The translations under genes were made by a program, and so were the position numbers. From assembly GCA_007674295.1 (NCBI GenBank), contig CM017455.1, forward strand, positions 62,001 through 126,000: a DNA stretch of 64,000 nt, read 5' to 3'. The stretch is from Antonospora locustae. Its lineage: Eukaryota; Microsporidia. The notes under the pieces were generated by a model. The model was not told the DNA's origin, did no database searches, and saw only the letters and a program-made list of their open reading frames with translations. Numbering within the stretch: position 1 is the first letter of the stretch; each line of letters begins with the position of its first letter. This document shows positions 37,545 to 46,718 of the stretch, in pieces.

Positions 37545-40319
37545 CTAAATTTGCTTTGGTTGTTCAGTAGAAAGAATCTTATGTATAGAAACTCTTTGCG
37601 ATTCATCCAAATACGAGACCAGCTTCTCTCCTACTGAATTTGGAATGGGTCTTCCAAGAATGTTTGCAATATAAGGAAAAGGATCGAAATTGTCCAAAGC
37701 AGTCTCAAAGTAAATATCTTCGTCTAACATGTCATCACTGTAGTTAGAGAAACTCTCTTCATCTTCTGTGCTATATTCACTTTCTGATTTATCCTCTCTG
37801 CTTTTCTCCAGATTTCTTTTAGTTATTGCATCTGGAAGAGTCTTTAGAGTTACTGTAAGCACCTTTGACAACTTTCCGTAGTCCATATTTAGATATGGTT
37901 GATTACAAAGCACACCTATAAACAGCATGATTGTTTTTTTATCATGTACTCTTCCAAAAATCCTAATGTTGGCATATAGTTCATCAAAAAATTCAGCATA
38001 AATTCCTCTATTCTGTAAACTAGATATTGTCTTACCTGGGTTCACTATAAAGCAATGCATGATCACGTTTAACGAGTAAACCCATGCACTTGAGTTTTGA
38101 TCGAAGAAAGACTTATTGTAAATTGCGTAGCTTATAAACAAATCAATCTTATCAGAGAGTAGTGTTCCATTGTTCAAAAGCAGAGATTCCATGATTTTGC
38201 ATCCACAGTTATGGTCATCTTCAAAGAATCCATCTCTGTCAGTCAAACATAGGTCCTCTACAAATTTCATAACCAGTGCAAACACGTCTTTGTTCAGAAT
38301 GTTGGCCTTTCCGAAGCTTATGTAGTTATCAATCAAATTTGTAAGCTCGTCCACGTTGCTTGATAAATCGTCCTTTCCAGTTTTTAAGACAAGTTTAAAC
38401 AAAAGCCACATAGATTCATCGACAAATTTTAGGTTGTACAAATAATTTGTCATTATGTCAATAGATTCCTGATAGAAATCATTTTTGCCTTCCTTAAATA
38501 TAAAAACAAGTAAATCAAACGAACGCTTGAACATTTCCTTCAGAACATCGGGGTTTGTGTTGGATGCCATCATCCCGCTAATTGTTCTTAAATTTCCTAC
38601 TATTATCATGAGCTTATCTTCATTATAATCAGACAAATGGTGAGTTACTAATGCTGCAAGGGCTTCTACTAATTTTGGAGCAAAATGGGATACTTCTTCA
38701 GGATAATTATTCACAACATTCTCAAGAATATCAGAAAGAGACTCTAGGTGATACTTGCTGTTAAGTCCTATCAATATTTGTATGGTTTCTGGAACCAGCT
38801 GTTTAAATTGTGGTTGCACAACATCGCTTTGGAAGAAAAAGGTTACTGAATGAGCTGCATCTACCTTCAAAACCTCACAATCTGATTTCATAAAACCATA
38901 TATTTTCTCCAATACATTAAATATTATGTCATTCTTTACTAGATTTCCATCAAAAAATTGCATAGTATAACAGGCCTGTGACTGCAAAAACACATACTCA
39001 GAATTCAAAAATGGGAATACATAATCAAGCAGAAAATCCCCAACTTCACCTTTTTTCATACTTGATATATGATCTGAAATAAGTGATAACAAGCTTAGAG
39101 AACCAAAGCACACAAATGCATTTTCTTTCATCGGATTCTCTTTTGCACGAGCTATAGGTGCAATTAGACAGGTAAATATGTTTTCAAAGTAATTTGGATA
39201 CTTCTTTAGCTTCTTAACAAGAGAGGTAAAAAAAGAACCAGATACTGTTCTTAGATCGTTAGAGTAGTAATTATATCTTTGCCTTAGATAGCTATCTGGA
39301 AAGTCATTAAAATTAATTTCATCCGAATATGTAAACACATGTGTCTTAAGAATGAGCGAATGCAAATAAAAGGAAATATCGTTAACTATTAAGGAAAGAT
39401 ACTCTTTTTCCTCTAGCAATAGTAAGACATATTCTACAGCCCCTATAATAACTTTTTCGTCATCCATTTGCTCTTGGTTTCCAAGATAAATAATGTTTCT
39501 GCATGAATTATAAACGTTTATCACCATGTCTTTTTGCAATATGAAACTTGTTATTTCAACTTCTTTGTGGAACTTTTTAAAAGCCTTGTGTGTTGCCTTG
39601 TGCAGAAATCTCAAAGACCACTTTTTTAACTTGCATAAATCCTGAGATTCGTTGGGAAGATTTAATATTTCCCTAGATGTCTGAAATAATGTAATGTATA
39701 CATCTGGTTTTTGGAAAAAAGGTGGCATGCTATATTGTTTGGACATCTTTGCAATACATTTCATTATGAGTCTTGCTAAAAAAAAATTTTTCTCCTTGAT
39801 ATACAAAATAAGCTTATCAACCATAGGCGGTCCTGAATATTCCATCATGGAATAAACTTCGTTTTTGTTATATCGCAATATATCATTGTCTTGTATCAGC
39901 AGCAAAATGGTTATAGCCACATGGTTCTCTTCGATTTTTTCGGAGATCATGTATTCTGGAATTCGTGACAAAATAAAACCAAACTTATCTATTTTTTCCT
40001 TGTCAAAAATAAACCTTATTATTTCCTTATAATACACTATAAATGCCTTTTCCGCAACAACCATTTGCTGAATAATGTTTTCTATAACATGTTTTTTGAA
40101 TTCATTAGAGTTCCAGTTCTTCTGCACAGAGTTTTTGAAAAAAACAGCTGCAACTTTTCTTACAACAGGATCTTCATCTTTCATAAGTGTAGATGGCAGT
40201 GACAGGATAAAACCCTGCTGACTCTCTAGTGCACTAAGTGTAATCTCAGCTTGTCTACGCTTAGAGGCATCGGGACTTATTGTCTGTGCAAAAATGTTTC
40301 TCAAGCTCTGGTAATCCAT
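37545..40319 (-). CDS. Importin-beta-family karyopherin, importin-7/NMD5-SXM1 type
   Basis: A 924-residue HEAT-repeat nuclear transport receptor. The N-terminal importin-beta (RanGTP-binding) region reads DASKRRQAEITLSALESQQG, then LPSTLMKDEDPVVRKVAAVFFKN. The acidic C-terminal stretch ESEYSTEDEESFSNYSDDM followed by EDIYFETALDNFDPF is the hallmark of importin-7/8 and yeast NMD5/SXM1, which import ribosomal proteins, histones and others. Family members are about 1,040 residues, so it is about 10 percent shorter. CCCC and ACAA precede the ATG at 40319. Confidence 0.85.
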   Translation of the reverse strand: MDYQSLRNIFAQTISPDASKRRQAEITLSALESQQGFILSLPSTLMKDEDPVVRKVAAVFFKNSVQKNWNSNEFKKHVIENIIQQMVVAEKAFIVYYKEIIRFIFDKEKIDKFGFILSRIPEYMISEKIEENHVAITILLLIQDNDILRYNKNEVYSMMEYSGPPMVDKLILYIKEKNFFLARLIMKCIAKMSKQYSMPPFFQKPDVYITLFQTSREILNLPNESQDLCKLKKWSLRFLHKATHKAFKKFHKEVEITSFILQKDMVINVYNSCRNIIYLGNQEQMDDEKVIIGAVEYVLLLLEEKEYLSLIVNDISFYLHSLILKTHVFTYSDEINFNDFPDSYLRQRYNYYSNDLRTVSGSFFTSLVKKLKKYPNYFENIFTCLIAPIARAKENPMKENAFVCFGSLSLLSLISDHISSMKKGEVGDFLLDYVFPFLNSEYVFLQSQACYTMQFFDGNLVKNDIIFNVLEKIYGFMKSDCEVLKVDAAHSVTFFFQSDVVQPQFKQLVPETIQILIGLNSKYHLESLSDILENVVNNYPEEVSHFAPKLVEALAALVTHHLSDYNEDKLMIIVGNLRTISGMMASNTNPDVLKEMFKRSFDLLVFIFKEGKNDFYQESIDIMTNYLYNLKFVDESMWLLFKLVLKTGKDDLSSNVDELTNLIDNYISFGKANILNKDVFALVMKFVEDLCLTDRDGFFEDDHNCGCKIMESLLLNNGTLLSDKIDLFISYAIYNKSFFDQNSSAWVYSLNVIMHCFIVNPGKTISSLQNRGIYAEFFDELYANIRIFGRVHDKKTIMLFIGVLCNQPYLNMDYGKLSKVLTVTLKTLPDAITKRNLEKSREDKSESEYSTEDEESFSNYSDDMLDEDIYFETALDNFDPFPYIANILGRPIPNSVGEKLVSYLDESQRVSIHKILSTEQPKQI

Positions 40320-40607
40320 TTGTGGGGTAAATTTTTTAGATTTGTGCTATAAGTTCTGGCACATAACATATATGCTGTATAGTAAATCATGAGGTATTGG
40401 TCAACATCTTTTACAGACTATTTGTTTAAAAAATGCATTTTCCATATATCTATATTGCTATTGTAAAAAGACTGTTAAAGACCGTTTCCAGCACCAGACT
40501 CAATAAACCTCGCCATCTTCGTGCTCAGCTATCAACATCATTTAAGTATCTTAAATATAAAAATTATAAATAAATTTTGTTTTATAAGACTTAAAAAGCC
40601 TTCCCTT
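40320..40607. other. Intergenic with repeat copy B
   Basis: Divergent promoter region of the karyopherin and UNG genes; it contains repeat copy B. Confidence 0.5.
40434..40530. repeat. Degenerate dispersed repeat, copy B
   Basis: TTTCCATATATC, ATTGTAAAA, TTTCCAGCACCAGACTCAAT and AAACCTCG occur in order; the 18-nt CAGACTCAATAAACCTCG is identical in copy C, and TTCCAGC-x3-CAGACTCAATAA matches copy A. Confidence 0.55.
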
Positions 40608-41504
40608 ATGGATAAAAGAAATACGCTCTTTAGATTTAAAAAACAAGATAAAGAAGAAGAAAAAGAAGCAACATTTATGCAAAAAGAATCAAGGTTATAT
40701 CCAAAACCTTCTCTTGAAAATGTAAGTCAAATACCAGCTAAAAAACAAAAAATATATAGTTTGGATGATGATAAAATTGCAACTTTTGAGAACTCTACAA
40801 ACTTGGATGTATGTGGTTGTGATATATGCCGCTTAAGTTCTTTCATGGAGCCAAAATGGTACGCGATTTTAAAAGAAGAGTTCAAAAAAGAGTATATGAA
40901 GAAAATCATCGATTACTTGCATAAAGAAGAAACGTTCTATCCCTCGATTGACAAGGTATTTTATTTCTCAAAGTTTTGCAAGCCAAAGGATGTAAAGGTA
41001 ATAATACTAGGGCAGGATCCATATCATAATCCAAAACAGGCAACAGGCCTCGCCTTTTCTGTTCCAGTAACTGAAAAAATACCTCCTAGTTTGAAAAACA
41101 TATTTTTAGAACTTGAAAGTAATTATGAAAACTTTAGTGCACCAAATCATGGGAACTTAACCAGTTGGGCCATGCAAGGTGTTTTATTGCTGAACGACAG
41201 CCTGACTGTGAGAAAAAATGCTCCCAATTCTCACTCAAGCATTGGTTGGCAAAACCTTACACATCGCATAATTGTTATACTAAACTCTACGCGAAGCAAC
41301 CTTGTTTTTATTTTGTGGGGGGCAAATGCACAGAAAAAGCAGGGGCTAATCGATAAACAAAAACATCTTGTATTGAAGTCACCACACCCAAGTCCATTCA
41401 GTGCAGATAGAGGGTTTTTTGGCTCTATGCACTTTTTGAAAGCGAACGAGTATCTTATAAGACATTCTCTAAAGCCAATTGACTGGAGAATAAAAAGCTT
41501 ATGA
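40608..41504 (+). CDS. UNG1: Uracil-DNA glycosylase (family 1)
   Basis: A 298-residue enzyme that excises uracil from DNA at the start of base-excision repair. The polar N-terminal third (1-70) carries KKQDKEEEKEATFMQKESRL-like sequence, probably a regulatory tail. Catalytic motifs: the water-activating GQDPYHNP near residue 135, LLNDSLTVRKNAPNSHSSIG, FILWGANAQKKQ, and the DNA-minor-groove HPSPFSADRGFFG from about residue 259, with the catalytic His. CCCTT stands right before the ATG at 40608; the frame upstream has no ATG. Confidence 0.96.
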   Translation: MDKRNTLFRFKKQDKEEEKEATFMQKESRLYPKPSLENVSQIPAKKQKIYSLDDDKIATFENSTNLDVCGCDICRLSSFMEPKWYAILKEEFKKEYMKKIIDYLHKEETFYPSIDKVFYFSKFCKPKDVKVIILGQDPYHNPKQATGLAFSVPVTEKIPPSLKNIFLELESNYENFSAPNHGNLTSWAMQGVLLLNDSLTVRKNAPNSHSSIGWQNLTHRIIVILNSTRSNLVFILWGANAQKKQGLIDKQKHLVLKSPHPSPFSADRGFFGSMHFLKANEYLIRHSLKPIDWRIKSL

Positions 41505-41582
41505 AAAAATATAGAAATACAGTAATGTCACTTGACAACTGCATTATCTGAAAGTTTTTGACAAAGGAGGGGCGAGAAAACG

Positions 41583-41861
41583 ATGAATAAGCATTCGAAC
41601 AACTTTCAATACATATATAAAATAAACGATGTCTTAGAGCAAGAGAGAATATTGTGCAATGATATAGCAGAACTTGAGCTTCAACTAGATGCGAAAAGAG
41701 ACGTTGATCGTTACATATATAAATACATGTCTGATTTTCCATCAAACATAGAAAAGATATTAAAAATTGTAAACATAGAGCTTCTGCCTGATGACCTTCA
41801 AGCTGTGTTCAAGCAAGCAGAAAAGCCAAACATCACTTTAGAATCAAAAAAAAAGAGTTGA
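41583..41861 (+). CDS. Small helical hypothetical protein, 92 aa
   Basis: I do not recognise it. Residues about 15-50 form a leucine-rich amphipathic helix (LEQERILCNDIAELELQLDA), likely a coiled coil, followed by SDFPSNIEKILKIVNIELLP and a lysine-rich end. It lies 78 bp downstream of UNG. GGGG occurs about 12 nt before the ATG. Probably a small scaffold subunit. Confidence 0.55.
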   Translation: MNKHSNNFQYIYKINDVLEQERILCNDIAELELQLDAKRDVDRYIYKYMSDFPSNIEKILKIVNIELLPDDLQAVFKQAEKPNITLESKKKS

Positions 41862-42118
41862 TATTGTTCTCTCGAAGACAAGAGGCCGGTTTGCAATAAA
41901 TGAGTTTTAGCTTTAAAAAGTTAGAGACCGTTTTTTGTTGTGATAATAGAATACTAATAGCTAGTTAGTTATTTTGGTGATTTTTACAAAATTTACTGCA
42001 TACATCACAATTACATGCTAAACCAATAAGCTATAAGAAAACATTATGACTTCAAAAAGTAGCTTTGTACTGTTAAGCAAAACAAATATTTAAATCATCT
42101 TGTCAAAACAACAACAAA

Positions 42119-44050
42119 ATGCCAGAGGATGGAAAAAATGATAGAAATAATCAAAACCCAGAAGAAGGTGCTGGTAGGTCCAAGGAAGATGAAAAAAACA
42201 AGGAGAAAAACACAGAAAGTTCTCGCAAACAACAAGATAATGGTGAAAATGAAGCTCTAAAGGTATCAGATAATGTAGATGCAACAGGTTTTGTGAAGGA
42301 TGTTGAAATGGAAGAAAAGAAAAAAAAAGAAATGCGAAGAGAAATTGACGATGAGAGGCCTAGAGAATTCACAAGAACCTGTATAATAAAACCCATTGAA
42401 TACACATTTGGAGATTTAGATATATATCTGCACAATGAATACAAAGATGTTCATCCTATTTACAGATACACAATAGAAGTCATAATAATTGCTGTTCTCT
42501 TCACCTTTTTTCCAATACTTGCTGTTTTATTAGACAAAAGGTCTGATATAAGCAGCATCAAGTCCATTTTATTTCCAGAGAGTAATTCAGAGTTAAGCAA
42601 TTACATGAAAAACAGCATATTTGTGACAATAACATACGCTATATGCATGATATCGGACGTAGCAGTAGGCAATTTACTCTATATAATTGCGAACGTATTA
42701 CATATTCTTGATGTAAGAATAGAAAGTACTATAGCAACGATTCTGCAGATAATAGGAAATTCAACCAAACATCTGCGAAATAGCCTTGCTGCAATTTTAA
42801 TATTTTTTCTTGCAGAAAACTTATATGGCGACTATGTTTTCTTTAAAAAGGAAATAGATGCATACCACCTTATAATGACCTTACTTGTTTGGTATTCTTT
42901 TTTTTCGCTTATGTTGTTTGTTGAAAATATATTCATCAATGTAATTGTAGAGGAAGTTGGTGGAAGGGGAAGAATAGGGGGTAGAATCTTTGATACTAAT
43001 TATAAGACATTTGTCTTTAAAAAACTCGCGGCAGTAGCTCAAATGAAGCCTTATGGAAAGAGAGAGATGCGTCAAGTAATTGTATCAATGACAAATGATT
43101 TTGAGTCCAGTATATATTTAAGACATAATGACCTTGATCTCACTAGTAGTGAAGCTGCATCAAATACGGTTAAGTCTATTTTCGCATACCTGGACACAAA
43201 CAGCCTTAAATTCGAAGATATACAGGAGTTTTTTCCGTCAAACTATGAAGAGGTGTATACTTATCTGAGCAAAGGAGAAAATATAGACAAACATGCCCAA
43301 ATTCCTTTTGAAGTAGTTCATGAGCAGGCACAAGTTCTCTATCAAGAACGTAGAGACATAATGCACACCTTAATAGATAGGGATACAATACTTGGTAAGT
43401 TAAATATTGTTCTCATAGGTTTTGTTGCGTTTTTGGGTATGGTGCTGTTATTTTTCCTTTTGAACGTTGACTATAAGATATATTTGGCATCAATAGGCCC
43501 TTTTTTATTTACATTTGGGTGGATTTTTCAAGGATCTGTCGTGGAGATATATCGTTGTTTTGTATTTTTGCTTTTCAGCCATCCATTTGACAGTGGTGAC
43601 AGAGTAGTAATAGACAATGAGGAGCTTGTTGTGACTAATATTGATCTCCTTTACACAACAGTTAAGAACTCTCATGGATTGAAAACATACATTCCAAATG
43701 TTGTACTATTTACAAAAAACATAGGAAACGTTCGCAGAAGTGATATTGAAAGCGAAGAGATCACATTAATGGTTGATGGAAATACCAACTTCACTCAAAT
43801 CTTAAGCATGAAAGAAAAGCTACAAAACTCTCTGAAAGATTCTGAAAAAGACTTCACCGGCGACGTCATCATAAAAAATTACGAAATGGAGAATGGAAAA
43901 ATCAAGGTTGTTCTTTCTGTACAACATACATCTAGTTCCCACAACTTATCCGTAAAATATTCTAGCCGGGAGTCATTCATAAGAAAGCTGGAGGAAGTAT
44001 TAAGACAATCTAAAATAAATTACACACACAGGTATAAGATCAAAACATGA
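42119..44050 (+). CDS. MscS-like mechanosensitive channel, second copy
   Basis: A 643-residue membrane protein related to the channel at 32453-34114. A highly charged, low-complexity cytosolic N-terminus (about residues 1-85) precedes four or so membrane segments. The soluble insert has FAYLDTNSLKFEDIQEFFPS, an EF-hand-like but probably non-calcium-binding stretch, and the pore helix region SIGPFLFTFGWIFQGSVVEI leads into FLLFSHPFDSGDRVVIDN and the MscS beta domain. It is about 90 residues longer than its paralogue, mainly in the N-terminal tail. The two channels differ widely, so the duplication is old. No CCC element precedes the ATG. Confidence 0.85.
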   Translation: MPEDGKNDRNNQNPEEGAGRSKEDEKNKEKNTESSRKQQDNGENEALKVSDNVDATGFVKDVEMEEKKKKEMRREIDDERPREFTRTCIIKPIEYTFGDLDIYLHNEYKDVHPIYRYTIEVIIIAVLFTFFPILAVLLDKRSDISSIKSILFPESNSELSNYMKNSIFVTITYAICMISDVAVGNLLYIIANVLHILDVRIESTIATILQIIGNSTKHLRNSLAAILIFFLAENLYGDYVFFKKEIDAYHLIMTLLVWYSFFSLMLFVENIFINVIVEEVGGRGRIGGRIFDTNYKTFVFKKLAAVAQMKPYGKREMRQVIVSMTNDFESSIYLRHNDLDLTSSEAASNTVKSIFAYLDTNSLKFEDIQEFFPSNYEEVYTYLSKGENIDKHAQIPFEVVHEQAQVLYQERRDIMHTLIDRDTILGKLNIVLIGFVAFLGMVLLFFLLNVDYKIYLASIGPFLFTFGWIFQGSVVEIYRCFVFLLFSHPFDSGDRVVIDNEELVVTNIDLLYTTVKNSHGLKTYIPNVVLFTKNIGNVRRSDIESEEITLMVDGNTNFTQILSMKEKLQNSLKDSEKDFTGDVIIKNYEMENGKIKVVLSVQHTSSSHNLSVKYSSRESFIRKLEEVLRQSKINYTHRYKIKT

Positions 44051-44379
44051 GTCCGCAATAGGTGCTTAGCAAATCCACGTTACAAATATTTTTGCATAAG
44101 AATTTTATAGCAATTTCACTAGTATTTATTGTTTTTACCACATTAAACAACATTATTGCTTAATGTACTGTTTTCCTATTTTATACTACGTATTCTTTAA
44201 ATTTGTGATAACCGCAGTATTGTATTACTGCTCTATTTTTAGTATGTTCACTACAAAAAGAATAACTATTTTTTCACATTTCCTTATTAACTGCCAAATA
44301 CATATGTAAGCTGGTATTGTTTTTATAGTGTCATATCTAACTAGCGTTTAAGTATGTTATATAGTGAGCAACAAATCTT
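44051..44379. other. Intergenic between convergent genes
   Basis: About 330 bp of AT-rich 3'-flanking sequence; nothing recognised. Confidence 0.5.
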
Positions 44380-46221
44380 TCAGACTTCACTATACTTACT
44401 CAAGAAAGTGACAATTTTCTCTGATATTTTGCTGGGTGTGAAACCAAAGTATTCCCATAGATCAGATGTTTTTCCACTCATACCAAATGTATCTATTCCA
44501 ATTGGAAAGTCACTGTACCTTTCCCACCCAAAAGTGCTCAGTGCTTCAAGGCTTACTCTTGGCTTCTTTCCCAGTACTTTCTTTTTATATTCATTATTTT
44601 GCATGTCAAAAATCTCAAAAGAGATTAAGGAAACAAGAGAGGCTTGCACACCCTTTTCATGCAAAGTTTTGACAACCTTGACTCCAAGAGCTACTTCAGA
44701 TCCAGTAGCAATAATGGTAACATCTGGGTCTTCTTTTCTGATAATAAAATAGGCTCCCTTTGCAGAACATTCCATGGATGTATTTTTTACAGGCTCAACT
44801 TTCTGCCTAGTTAATACTATGCAAGTAGGCCCATTTCTTTCGATAGCATATTTCAAAGCGAAGCGTGTCTCCATACCATCACATGGCCTCAGTACATGTA
44901 TATTGGGAGTGGCTCGAAGCAGTGCCAACGTCTCGATAGGTTGGTGCGTAGGTCCGTCTTCTCCTACTCCCACTGAGTCATGTGTTAAGACATAGAACAC
45001 CTTTGCATTATCCAGTGCAGCAAGTCTAATGGATGGAAAGCAGTATGTCACAAAGTTAAGGAAAGTCCCTGCAAAGGGCCAGAAGCCATATGCTGCAAGT
45101 CCATTCATAATTGCACACATAGCGTGCTCCCTGACGCCGTAGTGGATATAATTTCCATTTATGTTTTTAGATGTTATTGCTGTAAAGGTTTTTCTTTTTG
45201 TACCAACAGAATACGTAACGTCTGCGGAACCACCTATAAGACGGCTAATTTCAGGAATCTCGTTAAGTGCATTTGCAAAATGTATTCTGGTAGCAATAGC
45301 ACTATCTTCAGGCACATATTTGTCAAAGTTGATATTAATATTTTCATCCTTAAAAACCCAATCCGCAAAAGCTCTTCTCTTCTTCTCCTTGAGTTTTTGA
45401 AAGTATTCAAGCAGTTCTGGTAGTACTTCAAATTCTTTTGTGACTCCAATTTCGCTTTTCATCTTATCAATAGCTTCTTTTCCAAGAGGAAGACCATGAG
45501 TACTATTTTCACCTTCAAGCATGCTACCTTTACCTATCACTGTATGAAGGATAACCATCTTGACACGGTTGCTTTTTTCAAATGCCTGCTTCCATTCATC
45601 AGAATAAACATCCCCGTTAAGTTCAATTACATCAAAACCTAGGCCAACAAATCTATTCTTAGGATTTTCTGTCATGCTAATGGATGTATTTCCGTCGATT
45701 GTCATTTTATTGTAATCATAAATGTACACAAGGTTGTCAAGATTAAAATGTGCTGCCAGTGAAAACGCCTCCTGAGAAATACCCTCCTGGTAACATCCAT
45801 CTCCAAAAACACAAAATACTCTCCTGCCTGTACCACTTTTTTTTAGAGCAATTGCAAATCCTACAGCCTCTGCAACACCTTGGCCAAGTGGTTCTGATGT
45901 TATCTCAATTCCTTTGTCATTTTTCTCTGGATGTCCAGGTGTCATACTCTGAGTTTGCCTAAAATTCTTCAGGTCATCTAAGCTAAGGTATCCAATAAGA
46001 TAATTAAAAACATATTGAATGACACATACATGAGCATTAGAAAGTATAAATATGTCTCTGTCTGGATTTCTGAAGCAATCTGGATCAAAATTGAGAACAG
46101 AATAAAGCTCAAAGAGAAAAGGTGCAAGCCCGAGAGCTGATCCTGGGTGACCGCTCTGTGCTCTTTCTACCATTTCCGCACAGAGTATGCGAATATTAGT
46201 TATTAACTTCTTTTTGTCCAT
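44380..46221 (-). CDS. TKT: Transketolase
   Basis: A 613-residue thiamine-diphosphate enzyme of the pentose phosphate pathway that moves two-carbon units between sugar phosphates. Visible: RAQSGHPGSALGLAPFLFEL near the start, the TPP/metal motif GDGCYQEGISQEAF followed by DYNKMTIDGNT, FGVREHAM-like YGVREHAMCAIMNGLA with the catalytic Glu, HDSVGVGEDGPTHQPIETL and a C-terminal domain. Its presence argues that this lineage kept carbohydrate metabolism, unlike Enterocytozoon. I place the start at 46221 because CCCC (46228-46231) lies six bases before it; an ATG at 46242 would add seven residues. Confidence 0.96.
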   Translation of the reverse strand: MDKKKLITNIRILCAEMVERAQSGHPGSALGLAPFLFELYSVLNFDPDCFRNPDRDIFILSNAHVCVIQYVFNYLIGYLSLDDLKNFRQTQSMTPGHPEKNDKGIEITSEPLGQGVAEAVGFAIALKKSGTGRRVFCVFGDGCYQEGISQEAFSLAAHFNLDNLVYIYDYNKMTIDGNTSISMTENPKNRFVGLGFDVIELNGDVYSDEWKQAFEKSNRVKMVILHTVIGKGSMLEGENSTHGLPLGKEAIDKMKSEIGVTKEFEVLPELLEYFQKLKEKKRRAFADWVFKDENININFDKYVPEDSAIATRIHFANALNEIPEISRLIGGSADVTYSVGTKRKTFTAITSKNINGNYIHYGVREHAMCAIMNGLAAYGFWPFAGTFLNFVTYCFPSIRLAALDNAKVFYVLTHDSVGVGEDGPTHQPIETLALLRATPNIHVLRPCDGMETRFALKYAIERNGPTCIVLTRQKVEPVKNTSMECSAKGAYFIIRKEDPDVTIIATGSEVALGVKVVKTLHEKGVQASLVSLISFEIFDMQNNEYKKKVLGKKPRVSLEALSTFGWERYSDFPIGIDTFGMSGKTSDLWEYFGFTPSKISEKIVTFLSKYSEV

Positions 46222-46227
46222 TCGTAA

Positions 46228-46231
46228 GGGG
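46228..46231 (-). promoter_or_regulatory. CCCC start element of transketolase
   Basis: It lies between two in-frame ATGs (46242 and 46221) and six bases before the second, favouring the second as the start. Confidence 0.5.
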
Positions 46232-46242
46232 ATAACATTCAT

Positions 46243-46718
46243 TAATTATTTATTTTAATGTCAAGTTTACATAAAATAAAGTTTTTGTATTGTACAAATT
46301 GCATAAATTAGATATACAATTACTAAGTCAAAATAATAACTAAAGTTTTGCAATGGATATGCACATATTTAAACAAGTGTTTTTTGTAAGAACCTGTATA
46401 TCGCAATAAAACATATAACTATATATAATTTGATATATAATCTTGAGAATTTATATTATTTTCTGTTTTGCTACTTTATAGGCCAGTTGTGTACTCTACG
46501 GTGCACTTGGCCATTCGCTGCTTTGACTCACAGCGTTTTGTTGAACTCGCTCCTATTTAAAAGCATATTTGGCTCACGAGAGCACATGCAAGTTTCTTCC
46601 GGTGAACTACTAACTTTTGAATATAGGTACCAATTTTCTACAAAATTAATGCATACAAATTTACTTGTATGTTACTAATATTTTATCGTACCAAACTAAA
46701 CATTTCATCCAAGACGAC
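46243..46718. other. Intergenic with a GC-elevated patch
   Basis: About 475 bp. Around 46480-46620 the composition is markedly less AT-rich and one plus frame is open for some 80 codons, but without ATG at its head, family motif or start signal. It may be a relict. Confidence 0.4.

Noticed and set aside
46430..46678. 82-codon plus-strand open frame in a GC-elevated patch
   Set aside because: No ATG at the head and no similarity that I recognise; described as a possible relict only.
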